From assembly GCA_907165275.2 (NCBI GenBank), contig OU015655.1, positions 8,506,501 through 8,570,500 on the forward strand: 64,000 bases of DNA, in the 5' to 3' direction. This stretch comes from Zygaena filipendulae (Eukaryota; Arthropoda; Insecta; Lepidoptera; Zygaenidae). The notes below the pieces were generated by a model. That model worked only from the letters and a program-made list of their open reading frames with translations. It was not told the DNA's origin and did no database searches. A program made the translations under genes and the position numbers. How positions within the stretch are numbered: the stretch's first letter is position 1; each line of letters opens with the position of its first letter. This document shows positions 52,101-60,545 of this stretch, one piece after another.

Positions 52101-54158
52101 ATTACTAGTTATTGATTATTTACATATTTTACTTATTATTATAATTAATATACTTTTATAATACTAATTACTAACTGTCCTGACAATTGCAAACACAATA
52201 AAAAAATCGTATCAGTCAGTATTTTGTATAGTTTACTTATACCTCTGCTGTTATAATTGATTACAGATGGATAGGCACCAGCGATTTAGCTCAAATTACA
52301 GATGTTCATTACCAAAGTATAACTGGCGAAGGAAAATTTAATTGGCGTATGATTTTTAACTTTGAATTCCAACCAATTGAGAAAAAGGCATGTCGATTTA
52401 ATAAGTTGCTTAAACGTGATTATTTGGCTGTGTCTGTATCTTTTTTAAGTTTCTGAGAATTGCAGATGATTGTAAGAGAAAAAGGAACGTTTACTGAAAT
52501 CGAAGAATACTTGCCACCAATATTCGTTGTTCAAGTTATGGACAATGATGCTATATTCCCCGATGATATACTAGGTAACGAATAAGAAAGGTGTTAATTT
52601 AAATATTAATTTTATTTGTCAAACCTTAACTTATACATGCTGACTGTAAGGTTAAACGAAGGACTTATCCAAACCTTCGATAAATCATACTTAAAAAATC
52701 GATAAATAACAGAGGCTTCAATAAAACGTGGATTTACGTCGATGTTTGATCACATTCACGTTGTATTTGTCAGTGCGCTATTCAAAGGAAAAGGGCGTCA
52801 AATGACCTACAGTCATTGCTTCGGCAACTTTCACGCTTAATATTTGTTTTTTTTTTTCTACGTCACAAAATAATTTGACACGTTTTTTAATAGAAATTAG
52901 AGAGAATCGGATACTGAACAAGTTCCTTCAATGAGTTTCTCATTTAATCTAACTCAGTGTAGGTATGTATGTGGTGGTGAATGAACAGATTTTTAATTAC
53001 TTACTATCGTCTTTATTATCATCTGCAGCATCAATAAATCTAACATTGAACTCAATGCCAAAAGGATCACGGCAATCTCAGTGTCCATTAAATTCCAATG
53101 ACAAATCGACTATAATCGATTTGTTCGCAACGAGAACAGTTCGGGGCTGGTGGCCCTTGAAAAGAATTGATAAAAATACAGGAATACAGTTGTATGCGGT
53201 ACGTAAAAGTTTCATTCTTACAGCTATTGTTACTGAATACTAATATTAGATTAGATTACACGGCGCGGCGTTGATTTCAGGATTCCCGCCGAAATTTCGG
53301 GCTCAAAAGAACCCAATGTCCTTTTCTGTACCTACCACTACTGACGTGTTTGCCAAATTTCATGGTTATTGGTTGAGCAGTAAAGACGTGTAAAGGACAG
53401 ACATTATTAAATTTATAGTATAAATATGGATTACTATTTTTCTTCTTTCAATAATAATAATAATGATAATCAATAATATTATATTCCCGATCACGAAATT
53501 GTTCTCTTTTAAATATCTCACAAATTTTATTGAGAATGAATAGGTAGGTAGGTACATACTTTGTAATATTAGGTATGTGCTATACCTAGACGGATGTGGA
53601 TGGGGTAATGTACCTACCTAATTCGTAAGCCAATAAAAGCAATTACTTATAATTATTTTTAGCTTAGTTACATTTAAAAAGAAGTATTTGAATTTTTAGG
53701 GTTTAGTAGACATGGAATTGACCTTATTACCAAAACAAAATGCAATCACAATGCCAGTGGGTATAGCTCGAGCGTCACCCTGTCCGCTTCCGAAACCTGA
53801 GTTAGTGAAATTGTTTTTTTGCTCAATTTTATTAAAAGAAATTATTTCAGATAATTTTTTATACTTTCTCGGTGCCAAACATTTAAATCGGAACATCAGA
53901 TACATACAAATAAGCTTTTGTAAAAAAGTGTAGTGCCATCTGTTTATTATAATCTGAAACTTGTTTCTTTCTAGCCGCCCAGAGCTGAAAATGTTTACTA
54001 AACCTCTCAAAGCGACTAAACAGTACATTATCAAACAGAACTACAAGGTGGCGATCATATCCATCATAGGGTTCATATTGTCAGTTTCTGTTTTCACTAT
54101 TTGCTGTTACTACCTAGATATCTTCGATAAAGTGGCATGGGTAAAATTGTATACTTAA
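38230..54158 (+). CDS. Ferlin (multi-C2 tail-anchored membrane protein; otoferlin/misfire type)
   Basis: Hand-assembled from 31 exons: 38230-38487, 39374-39518, 39962-40112, 41046-41205, 41294-41480, 46015-46205, 46383-46524, 46598-46624, 46743-46912, 47105-47338, 47418-47597, 47889-48041, 48188-48370, 48627-48740, 48837-48968, 49018-49206, 49320-49453, 49528-49874, 49966-50231, 50311-50352, 50441-50652, 50734-50925, 51000-51170, 51251-51396, 51495-51625, 51711-51901, 52267-52387, 52466-52574, 53029-53198, 53700-53800, 53975-54158. Total 5133 bases, 1710 residues, all phases consistent. Order: C2B/FerI, C2C, FerA, FerB, C2D, C2E, C2F, C2G, C-terminal membrane anchor. There is no DysF domain and no C2A, as in type-II (otoferlin-like) ferlins. 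Ferlins bind membranes and act in vesicle fusion or membrane repair. The fly homologue misfire is needed for sperm plasma membrane breakdown after fertilization, so a testis role is likely but inferred. Weakest calls: exon 1 end, exon 6 end, exon 19 end and the exon 27 donor. Confidence 0.9.
38488..39373 (+). other. ferlin intron 1
   Basis: It holds at about 38609-38710 the words 'gggggtgtccattaattacgtaaggc' and 'ccttggtgagatgtcgtgag', a repeat type seen widely in insects. It holds no further exon that I can recognise. Confidence 0.5.
39519..39961 (+). other. ferlin intron 2
   Basis: AT-rich, with 'ataatatatatatat' and a run of 'acatagttat' repeats near 39540-39600. No exon. Confidence 0.6.
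40113..41045 (+). other. ferlin intron 3
   Basis: 933 bases, AT-rich. No repeat family that I recognise and no exon. Confidence 0.6.
41046..46205 (+). CDS. ferlin exons 4-6: C2C (residues 185-364), split by a retrotransposon-bearing intron
   Basis: Exon 4 (41046-41205) gives RANYVITIYGAFGLPNIPV to SFIRVYFCGLM. Exon 5 (41294-41480) gives the 'NNNPIYGEQVSIVEMFPNM' strand typical of ferlin C2C ('PLWNEQVVFTEMFPPL'). Exon 6 (46015-46205) gives FGPSLVHIYGLSS and FHKGAIFMSLKT, matching 'FGP..INLYGSPRE...YRGR..ELKT' of ferlins. Intron 5 between exons 5 and 6 (41481-46014) contains the antisense LINE. A strong alternative donor AGC|GTAAGG at 46164 would shorten exon 6 by 14 codons without changing frame. 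Confidence 0.88.
41957..44863 (-). CDS. LINE ORF2: endonuclease-reverse transcriptase
   Basis: The frame is open from 44866 to the stop at 41957-41959. The first ATG is at 44722-44720, but the endonuclease N-terminal motif IIHQNVRSI, with the catalytic Asn, lies upstream of it, and the frame reaches back without an ATG into ORF1 to the slippery site at 44857-44863. So the protein is most likely made by a -1 frameshift from ORF1. Seen: endonuclease blocks PDILVCSETW, ILVGDINVDY and SDHSAQLFVL; RT blocks RPITIVPNISKLIESII, AFDVISHELLLAKL, GIPQGSSLGNTLFLAFINDL and the catalytic FADD (42755-42766). No ORF-breaking mutation seen. It would nick target DNA and copy the element's RNA at the nick. Confidence 0.93.
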   Translation of the reverse strand, partial: KKLSNPPVNCTPITSKLSHYTNINNFTIIHQNVRSITSKTGILDILLMKHNPDILVCSETWCKSGEIQRVRLCNYELANYFCRTRIEHGGVALYARSGVMYKKRTDLQSLAVEYHCDLSAIEVYSIKLVIIGVYRTGNGDIAEFFKIIEMLMSKLSDENKRFILVGDINVDYLTDTSDRRHLDDLLRSFNCQNIVNFPTRTTDTCSTSLDCGIVSRNDSNIDASSIDTPLSDHSAQLFVLTTPQNICKTKGKYTLRRLFTKDSIFNFYFDITNYNWDFIETDITINKKFSKLFTILTHYINIHFPLKKVICKQKNYTSWISDELSSYIKKFDDFCAIKQQYPNNRVIGNCVRHYSELIKSLSLRDRRAHNDHRLLTTKNPSKEVWQIVNNEISLKSKSQNIDLISEGSHVDTERIPDCFNDYFLNITSKLQLGSNKHQALSYLQQHLNELNPPQFALPLVTREKLDGILRSMLHKSGTMDIYDISINIIMSIWPLLADKLVSLINEMFRDGVYPEVLKTTRVCPVYKGKGDRTQVDSHRPITIVPNISKLIESIISNSLMDHLETNDLLTDRQYAYRKGKSTTAAAHQVVDSILMSIDDGYKTAGVFCDLTKAFDVISHELLLAKLNSYGIKENAHMLLKSFLEGRKQCVVVTANGQRYRSEAGDVKIGIPQGSSLGNTLFLAFINDLAHFITDGLVVLFADDTTVVICARTYEQLNSKINFTYSRLHEWFSANGLILNSTKSTLMLFSAKAVELPVCIDSPIPISHACRFLGYTLDSHINWKNHIQTLCDKLSGAAYALRKLRPLVSSAVLRQTYYAHFHSLMSYGILLWGNSTDSNRVFVLQKRALRIIAGIKQRQTCRTLFTKHRIMTMTSLYLFEIISYVRKNIANFSLRECGGRSLRNAGRLASVPHRTKLATRNPRVIGPILYEKLPASLKNTSDETFYRQLKNLLLDSEFYCLNEYLYKID
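44824..45681 (-). CDS. LINE ORF1 protein
   Basis: 285 residues from ATG at 45681. The N-terminal 60 residues are heptad-like (LEKLVDVVTDLGSKITEMHS, then KLEQCYDVI and so on), a likely coiled coil. The middle is Ser/Thr/Pro-rich. A C-terminal block around FNFCVNTTAGDIINHLNSHL and GVFIRPFND resembles the nucleic-acid-binding region of ORF1 proteins in several animal LINEs. There is no zinc knuckle. ORF1 proteins coat the element RNA. The C-terminal codons overlap ORF2 in the -1 frame. Confidence 0.8.
   Translation of the reverse strand: MAPPTKAALEKLVDVVTDLGSKITEMHSKLEQCYDVINNQKALISEQYANIKLLMSVVDEVKKELWSQKKCSKNEQSHIDINSKSPYNFGKLVSIPSRLVVPLTMNESGPHGITTSQDSLDDSHNNTVVATDKHPLNQTSTPDNMNTSTPKYKSPVTYADAARSSPPETVKITGESKPTCLTAAPPRNSSLHLFNFCVNTTAGDIINHLNSHLKLKNIRCEKLPTRGEYSSFRLDIPAACVRSVRSRKLWPEGVFIRPFNDISQKNQHNKNDSKNSRIRRSTVHR
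44857..44863 (-). promoter_or_regulatory. Slippery heptamer A AAA AAC (candidate -1 ribosomal frameshift site)
   Basis: On the minus strand the sequence TTC AAAAAAC TCTCG puts A AAA AAC in the ORF1 zero frame (codons TCA AAA AAC). A -1 slip leads directly into ORF2 (AAA AAA CTC TCG), with the ORF2-frame stop TGA just upstream at 44867-44869 and the ORF1 stop 33 bases downstream. A weak downstream stem (CGGT with ACCG, 9-base loop) begins 12 bases after the heptamer. Confidence 0.6.
46206..47888 (+). CDS. ferlin exons 7-11: inter-C2 region and FerA helices (residues 365-615)
   Basis: Exons 46383-46524, 46598-46624, 46743-46912, 47105-47338 and 47418-47597. Exon 7 has CPILEVSMLDFCITGKVC, like 'FFEATMIDRKIGDKP' of ferlins. 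Exon 8 is a 27-base microexon (EFEKISSVL). Exon 9 has FRFRIYKNNMIYGILANL, like 'WRLYNSNMLDKIAEKL'. Exons 10 and 11 are rich in Lys, Glu and Leu and strongly helical, fitting FerA, a membrane-interacting helical bundle. The span listed includes introns. Confidence 0.82.
47760..47815 (+). mobile_element. Helitron-like 3' end fragment in ferlin intron 11
   Basis: 'tgaagcggcgggaaatagctagt' is the 3' terminus of the Helitron-like family. The rest is missing or unrecognisable. Confidence 0.35.
47889..48370 (+). CDS. ferlin exons 12-13: FerB domain (residues 616-727)
   Basis: Exon 12 (47889-48041): LSDGWPDIVLWLLNSGSRVA, FSKIPASDIIYSP and NCGRIQTVYLK match the most conserved FerB stretch ('LPDVVIWM...RVAY.RIPA.D.L.S....GKNCGK.QT..LK'). 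Exon 13 (48188-48370): KIELLMWMGSYGQKSYFESC. These two exons gave the ferlin identification with greatest certainty. C2D follows directly with no DysF insertion. Confidence 0.93.
48627..49453 (+). CDS. ferlin exons 14-17: C2D (residues 728-917)
   Basis: Exons 48627-48740, 48837-48968, 49018-49206 and 49320-49453. Opening MLECRIFIYRAKIISCNDTS matches ferlin C2D ('FQLRAYIYQARDLLA.D'). KTLKPIWNQVINI is the strand after loop 1. The position of the usual DPFARV reads DGIYIRI, and loop 3 reads ELDVMVCHNG; the acidic calcium ligands are mostly missing. Confidence 0.88.
49528..50352 (+). CDS. ferlin exons 18-20: C2E (residues 917-1135)
   Basis: Exon 18 (49528-49874) begins VYWWGLRDLNMIRKPCVALS, like 'VLFWGLRDLKRV...RPRV.IE' of ferlin C2E; FGRTLFLGANVT corresponds to 'FGR..LVG.H'. 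Exon 19 (49966-50231) is a basic Ser-rich linker ending LDWWSRYSHSLN, the 'DWWSKYYASL' motif of ferlins. Exon 20 (50311-50352) is 14 codons (SCLSGDKINSTQIV). Its short size and flanking signals (TTTTACAG and GTAAAT) are good, and the frame joins on both sides. Confidence 0.87.
50441..51625 (+). CDS. ferlin exons 21-25: C2F (residues 1136-1419)
   Basis: Exons 50441-50652, 50734-50925, 51000-51170, 51251-51396 and 51495-51625. Seen: 'FSKFKDWCSTVKIYGKKSD' (ferlin 'FQGLTDFCQTFKLYRGK'), YVVRVYVIKGINLSLKDYTG, NPYIIVDCG (usual DPYVVV), AYDYHNLLDDELIGTTSIDL ('FDHDLVGSDDLIGET.IDL'), KWRDRKKPSEIL and the hallmark 'CGYHLVPEHVETRTLYHPDK'. For exon 25 the correct acceptor is GCTTCAG at 51494; the nearer TTTACAG (51483) would bring in a stop codon. 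Confidence 0.93.
51711..53800 (+). CDS. ferlin exons 26-30: C2G (residues 1420-1650)
   Basis: Exons 51711-51901, 52267-52387, 52466-52574, 53029-53198 and 53700-53800. Seen: GKIQLWVDIFPFESDMFIPP, LRVIIWSVRDVRI, DVHYQSITGEGKFNWRMIFN, VVQVMDNDAIFPDD and VRGWWPLKR, all hallmark ferlin C2G blocks. Here the loop-3 acidic residues (MDNDAIFPDD) are kept. Exon 27 ends at KK|GCATGT: the only donor that keeps the alignment without gap or frameshift is a GC donor at 52388. Confidence 0.9.
51935..52075 (-). mobile_element. Helitron-like relic in ferlin intron 26
   Basis: 'tggtttcccgcgacttcagcc' and 'agataaaaaatagcctacgtctttcgtcagg' resemble the reverse-oriented family, diverged. Confidence 0.35.
52575..53028 (+). 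other. ferlin intron 28
   Basis: 454 bases with GT at 52575 and AG at 53027-53028. AT-rich; no exon or clear repeat. Confidence 0.65.
53199..53699 (+). other. ferlin intron 29, with diverged Helitron-like fragment
   Basis: About 53265-53400 reads 'gcgttgatttcaggattcccgcc' to 'tttcatggttattggttgagcag', a diverged reverse copy of the Helitron-like family. The rest is AT-rich with a short TAGGTA run near 53541. Confidence 0.5.
53975..54158 (+). CDS. ferlin exon 31: C-terminal membrane anchor
   Basis: Acceptor 'tttctttctag' ends at 53974. RPELKMFTKPLKATKQYIIK matches ferlin 'RP.TSF.WF.SPLK...YI.W', followed by a hydrophobic stretch at about residues 1675-1697 (VAIISIIGFILSVSVFTICC and YYL) and a 13-residue tail, with TAA at 54156-54158. 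A single C-terminal anchor with the large N-terminal part in the cytosol is the ferlin topology. Confidence 0.9.
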
Positions 54159-54475
54159 TATTTTATGATAATATTTTTATAAATGCCATACGTTGCAATT
54201 TGTGTCTTACATTAACTTATTTTTTATTATTAGTAGGTACCCCATTGACGTAGACCTACTGAAAGAAATCAATCCTAATTACTCGTAGCAGAAAGGGATT
54301 AGAATAGCACTTGTTCAGGCAAATACAAGAATTGAGCAGTTTATTTTTTATTCTGTACCTACTTATTGTTTTTAATCTTGTAATGTAAGTAGTTTATATT
54401 TTAATATTGTTATGTAAAATTTATCCGATTTATGTTACCTACTTGCTGTAGGTAGGTACTGCTAATTATTATGTT

Positions 54476-54481
54476 AATAAA
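54476..54481 (+). terminator. Candidate polyadenylation signal of the ferlin gene
   Basis: AATAAA about 320 bases after the stop codon, followed by a T-rich stretch ('ggatttaatttttttaaa'). Confidence 0.4.
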
Positions 54482-55929
54482 ATATATTTAATTGGATTTA
54501 ATTTTTTTAAATAGCTACGTAGATATGACACATTTTTTATATTATAAAAATATTAATTTCTGAATACCTAGATACTAGATAATATTATTGTGTTTTGACG
54601 TTCGCATGAAATCTGCTATTCGTGCACAGCACCGCAATTTCATAAAAATACGTCTTGTAGCAACTGCCAGTATCCGCTAGGTGGCGTTACAATGGTAATA
54701 ATTAAAATCTGAAAATTACGTTTTTACTTTTTACGTGTTGTGTATATTTTTATTTTATTTCTGTAAATAACTAGGTGTTTACATAATATAAATCATTATT
54801 ACTGTTGGATCTTATTTTGGTATTTAGAAGAATTTAGTACGAGCAACCAAAATTTATAAATAACGAATAAATTTATAAAACAAGAAAATTGATAAGTTGA
54901 ACTTACTTATATTATTATAATCGTAAACAATTAGCATATTCAACGAATATATAAAAAAAATGCATCAACAAAATTAATGCCTGAAGATTTAATGGATAAA
55001 ATACTAGGTGCCAAAAGCTATAGGTATAAGGTACGCACCTCTCCCTACATATTAAATTGTATTAGATGTTGCATATCGTGTTTAAATTCATCATGACGGC
55101 CTTTTTTGTTCCTGTTCGAAATGGTGTCAATAATATGTAACATATAATTCCAAATCGACAGAGTCGAGGGCACGGGAGTAGGGAATCCTTTTTGAGATGA
55201 CGTCCAGCCCGCAAGAACGCTACACGCATGTCTATTGTGGGCTAGTCAACTCCCGTCTATTCACAATCACATACTGTGTGGTGACCATACCCCACTGTCC
55301 GTTCTTTGCTGTTCCAAATTGACAAGTAAAAGTTTTCTATATAATTACATTCGACAACTACAATAACAATATTTTTACAGTGCATCAAATAAATTACGAA
55401 TAAATAGGCCATCTACGGTGAGTACCTACCTCTACTTCTTTTATTGACATGCTTTTATTTTAATTGGAATAATTTGAATGTATACGCAGTTTAAAATTAA
55501 AAGTTGTTGAATTAATGTAATTTTAAGTTTTCACCTGTTTCAGTTTTTTGTTTTTTTGTTAAGTGCATCGCACTTATAGAAACTATTATAATTGTTTATC
55601 CAATGAGCTTGCATGATTTATGTGGTTAGTAAGTAGGTAGGTACCTGTGTCGAGTTTTGTTTAAAAAGTAATTTATAGATATTCAAATGAGTTTAACTTT
55701 AAAGAGATTGTAGACGTAGGTATATCAGGGGATAGCTTTATTTTATTGAATGCGTGAATGCTGGGGGAAACATATTTTAATCTGTAATTTATGGATGTAC
55801 CTACGTTTTACAAAATCAGACAGGTGTTGTGGGTTTGCTGCTATAAGTCTATTTAGGTAGGTTAGGTACTATTTAATGTACTGAGTCGTATCTATTCAAA
55901 ATAATGTGAAATTCTATGCTTTATTTTCA

Positions 55930-56060
55930 TATAGCTGTTGCTCACAGTTTCACTCTCGTAAATTTTACGATTCTTCCGGAAATTTTTTGGTATCAGGATG
56001 AAAAGTAGTATTAGTATTTATCCCTTACAAAACATAAGATATATATTTGTTAGTATGTTA
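55930..56060 (-). mobile_element. Helitron-like relic
   Basis: 'agctgttgctcacagtttcactctcgtaaattttacg' with 'ttccggaaattttttgg' and 'atgaaaagtag' is a diverged reverse copy. Confidence 0.35.
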
Positions 56061-56700
56061 GTATTTAACTTATATTTATATTATAATACTATTTATTATG
56101 TATTTTTATTTATCTAATTAGATGTAATTTGTTAGTCGTCGGTAAGGTCGGGCCCTTTGGCTAAATTTAATTAAATTCAGTAGCCGTATGAAATAGAACT
56201 GACTATTTTCAATTTTAATAAATTGATAAAAATGCACTTATTTAAATTGTACCCATACCATATTTATTCACAAATAAATCTCAGAATCGACAAGAATAAC
56301 CTAAGTTATTTAAAAAATATTTGTAAAAGTAACAAAAATAATAATATTACCAACTATCGTAACACCTTTTGTTACTTAATGGATGTGCAATAAATAAATA
56401 AATAAAATTTATTTAGCTCTCTTTCTCTTTTTTGATATTTTTAACCGACTTCCAAAAAGGAGGAGGTTCTATGTTCGATTGTATGTATGTTTTTTTTTTG
56501 ACTATCTACCTAGATAGATTATGACAACCCACCGTATCTCATAAGCACATAATAATAATCTGACAAAGTAGTGGTTATAATGTTCTCTTTGCTGACAATA
56601 TCGATAAATGAATCGATTCCTGTAATTTCTTTTTACTATCACCTGGATATGTACTATCTACGAGTAACAATGCCACGAATATGAATGCCGTTGTGCGGTT

Positions 56701-56707
56701 GTATAGG

Positions 56708-56767
<60 letters not shown>

Positions 56768-56778
56768 AACCTATAAGT
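56701..56778. repeat. (TA)27 microsatellite inside an inverted repeat
   Basis: 54 bases of pure TA (56709-56762) lie between GTATAGGTTA and TGTGTAACCTATA. The flanks TATAGGTTA and TAACCTATA are inverted copies, so the whole can fold into one long hairpin. Confidence 0.85.
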
Positions 56779-56866
56779 AGATATACTTATTAGCAAAATA
56801 GTACTTAATATGTAAATTTTAACGTTACTGCCTCTGGTACACGGTGAAATTTTGAAGAATTTTAGA

Positions 56867-56956
56867 GCCCGTCTTTAATGCACTATTGAGAATTTTACTA
56901 TGGAAATGACAGGCATTGCCATAGCAAAATTCTCAATAGTGTTACTAAAGACGGGC
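56867..56956. mobile_element. Foldback element, 90 bp
   Basis: GCCCGTCTTTAATGCACTAT at 56867 and its inverted partner ending ACTAAAGACGGGC at 56956 form arms of about 37 bases with few mismatches around a 15-base loop (56904-56918). Confidence 0.75.
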
Positions 56957-57409
56957 GTTATGGAAGTAGGTACTATCATATATGTTGTTCAATCTGTATC
57001 TTATCAGCTTAAATCACAAATGATGGTAAGAGTAGATATCATTCCTTGGTCTACTTCTTTGCTTCGTCCTGTCCTTTTGGTGACATCTTACTCTACAGGG
57101 TATGCGGACATCATACATATTACATCAGGGACGTATTGAAATAGTTTAAAAAAATATAAAATAAAATGTTTAAGTAAAAACATTATCAATTGAGTCCGCA
57201 AAGTGAGGCGCCGGCGGACCCCAAGGGTTGAACGTCCCTCTCCTTTGCAGTGCCGCTGTCGCGCCGACAAATCAAATGTAAAGGTCATTGACTCGCATAA
57301 ACCAACTTACTTTTTATTTAAAGGTTTTCTCTATAAGTTATCGGTATTTTTTTATCATATTTTAACCACACTTTTTATAGTCTTCATGTACGGCCGGCGA
57401 TAATACTAA

Positions 57410-57540
57410 GCATTGTCTCATGCAAGGTCTCATGCCAAATGTAGTCCGGAGGCTTCTTTTTTAACATGCCCGAACCATCTCAACCAACTCTCCTTACCTT
57501 GCCACGATGCGCACCCCAGGCTTTCTCACATGAAGTATTA
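57410..57540 (-). pseudogene. LINE ORF2 C-terminal relic
   Basis: The minus strand reads KESWLRWFGHVKK, the 'LRWFGHV.R' motif close to the C-terminus of many insect LINE reverse transcriptases (compare RILAFFGHISRR in the fragment at 16795-17455). Very short remnant. Confidence 0.5.
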
Positions 57541-58334
57541 ATTGCATATTTTGTCCAACCCTAAAGTAGGTATTATTTTAGTATCCGATGTTTAATGGTA
57601 GGTACATTGATAAATAATTCATTAAGTTCAATCAACAGTTATAAAACTATGCTCAATATGTTGATGTTATTGTACAGTCAGAATGAAATATATACAAACA
57701 CTTTTGTCAGCTTGAACTTTATTACTATTCAAATAAGATTCAACTTTAAGATATGTAATGCCAGATGTGACACGAAATAAACCCACTGGGTTTCGTGTTC
57801 ACACTACTTATAAAAGACCATGTACTTTTCTTGTGAATTAATAAATAAAAAAATAAAAAAACTTCTGTCAAAAGTATAATTACTCTTATTTATTTATTTG
57901 TTTTATAGTTAATTTTAACACTAAATATCTACATATTTCTGATGCTGACTGTACACGAGTGCGTCTTTGTTCAACGAGAGCAACCATCGTCACTTCATTA
58001 ACTAGAGTTGAATCATGTTTAAAATATTATTTTCGAATATCTGATATCGACCATTGAAAAATTCAATTAGGTATTCTGTTTCATGCATAAACATCAGGAT
58101 ATTTTTATATCTTTTGCTAGTAACTATTTGTAAACCTCTACTGAATTTCTTGTTTGAGTACCTGTCTATTGGTATTTGGGATTGTCTTTTATATTTTGTC
58201 ATTAAGAGTCCCTTTTTATAAGTTACATATCTACATAATCTACATAGTATTAAGGTATATCTCTTGATATAATCATGGCAGTTAATACGTCAATTCACGG
58301 TGGAGTGGACCTACTAATACCTACTCAACCTACT

Positions 58335-58375
58335 CACCTACTACTACTACTACTACTACCCCTACTACTACTAAT
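58335..58375. repeat. (CTA)n microsatellite
   Basis: 'cctactactactactactac' interrupted by 'ccc' and continued 'ctactactactaat'. Imperfect trinucleotide array. Confidence 0.7.
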
Positions 58376-60262
58376 ACCTACTAATCTAATACCTACTCAA
58401 GTTAAAATATTTAATGTGTCTATAGTAGTTACTTGGTGTATTTAATTGTTTACTAGCTTTTTCCACAGACTCACCTGAGTGAATTTTTGGATTCTCTAAG
58501 GAACTCTGGGTAGAAAATTCTTTCTTAACTAACGTAGGTATAACGGTCTACTCTATAAATATAACTACACCTATGATGTTAAAGATTGAAGATCGAATTT
58601 ATGAGTGAGTTTTTTTATATAAAAATTCGCGTACCTTTCGAAACCCGCGAGTTTTTCCGAGGATTAAAAAAATATTTCATACAAACTTGTCCTGACAATT
58701 ACTAATACAACAAAAAGAAATCAATGAAATCGTTCTCAAGACGTTTAATAATAATTATTCCGTCATACATGTGCCAATTGATTTATATATATTTAAAAGG
58801 CTTTTCATTTATTAAATTTTTACCTATGGGTATCTGAATATCTACTGTAGGATAGTCAGCATCAAATCTACTTAGGCAATTCAAATTAGTATCTATAGGG
58901 TTTACGAGATAATGGATCTTATAATGACCCTCCTTAGACCTTAAATTTCAAATTGATTATTTTCAACAACATTTAGGTTTAGGAATTTAATGGTTTCGTT
59001 AATTCCAATTCTTTAAAAGGATTTTGTTTCACGGAGGTGCAGGCAAAAACTAAAGTCCCTCATTTGCTATTGCATTTATTCTTAGATGTTAGTAGGTAGG
59101 TAGGTACGTAGGTATAATGTTTAGAAAGATCATAGCTAATTTATTAATAATAATATAATATTATAAAGGAAGTCAGGTTGGTCATTACCAAAACTCGAGA
59201 CTGGATTGCGACTCGAGCTTAAGACGAGGGCTTCATGGATCCAAAAGTTTAATGACCAATGTTTACGAGTTTCATAATATAATGTTTTTCAACACATTTG
59301 TGAGGGAAAAAATTCATAAACATCTCTTTTCTGATATTTAGATGGAAACATGTATTTTTAAAAGCACTTTTTAAACCTAAATACGATGCCTTAGGCATGT
59401 ACCAGGTACCTACATATTATAACATCCGCAAACAAAAAAATATAAACATAACAAAAAAAATATGGGAACAACATTCAATACAATTTGTTAGTGTTGAGGA
59501 GCGATGACGCCAGTAAATTAAAAAGTACAGCCACCAAATTTTACAGTGGTTCATTTCATCGTACCACTTACGATACAAGTGCAGATAAAATTATCTCGTA
59601 GATCTGTAGGTAATTTAAAATTTTCCTTTGAAAAACCGAATATTTCTTCTGTCACCGATTCAGACATAGTTCTATTTAAATCTTAAGCCTTAAATATTGA
59701 CTAAGTGGTAATTATTATGTATTAAGGCTTTAAAAAGATGATAACCAAAATGGATAGGTATTGTTCTCACTTCTTTATTTGAATCCTACTATATGAGCGT
59801 TGAAGCAGTACAGTGTTACGCACGCTATATCTCTATAAAAATTCCATAATTGAATCGCGTACAAATTATAACAAAGGACCAATTATTATGATGGGCGAAA
59901 TAATGGCAAAGAACGTAATCATTTTCTAATGTACCTGTCTAAAAATGTCCACGGTGGACAATGTCATCAAAAAATACCTTAATAGATTACACCAGTGAAC
60001 AAAGTAAACCATCATTCACCATTTTCACGATGACTTTCATCAGCTGGAGAGTTTGGGATCTATCAATCAAACTTACACATTTTACATATTTCATAAGTTC
60101 ACTTATTTTGGTCAACTATTTATGAGCAAAGTTTCTCCGAATAATTGATGCTGAGTTCTTGACGAACTGACCATTCTGAGCAATATACATATTATACGTA
60201 TAGATGGAAGAAATCTAAAGATCCCAGTAGGTATGTAGCGCATCGTTAAGTTTATGTGGCAA

Positions 60263-60350
60263 TTTTTTTTTTCTTTATTTCAACATTAACGTTATTGTAC
60301 ATTATCGTCAATACCAGCTACGTTCAATGTAATAGGAAGAAGAATAATTT
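60263..60350 (-). mobile_element. LINE 3' tail fragment
   Basis: 'tttttttttctttatttcaacattaacgttattgtac' parallels the tail at 29411-29540. Confidence 0.45.
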
Positions 60351-60357
60351 TAGCTAC

Positions 60358-60545
60358 CATTAGCTGTTCCCCTGTGGTTCCACTTGCGGTAATTTCAGAA
60401 CTCCCACGGGAATTCCGAATAGCCAATGACACTCAGGAATACTGTACTATTCTATTTGTAAAAGAATTTTCAAAGTCGGTTCTGTAGATCCAGAGACTAC
60501 CTCTGTCGCAAAAACTCACAAACTTTACCTCTTTACAATATTAGT
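60358..60545 (-). mobile_element. Helitron-like element, reverse
   Basis: 'ttagctgttcccctgtggttccacttgcgg', 'cccacgggaattccg', 'ttctgtagatccagagactacc' and 'ttacaatattagta'. Nearly full length. Confidence 0.55.

Noticed and set aside
54230..54290. Possible extra ferlin exon after a GG|GTAAAA donor at 54141
   Set aside because: The following acceptor would run at once into a TAG; reading to the TAA at 54156 gives a normal short luminal tail.
59170..59275. Inverted words TGGTCATTA...TAATGACCA
   Set aside because: Short arms; noted but not strong enough for an element call without other copies.
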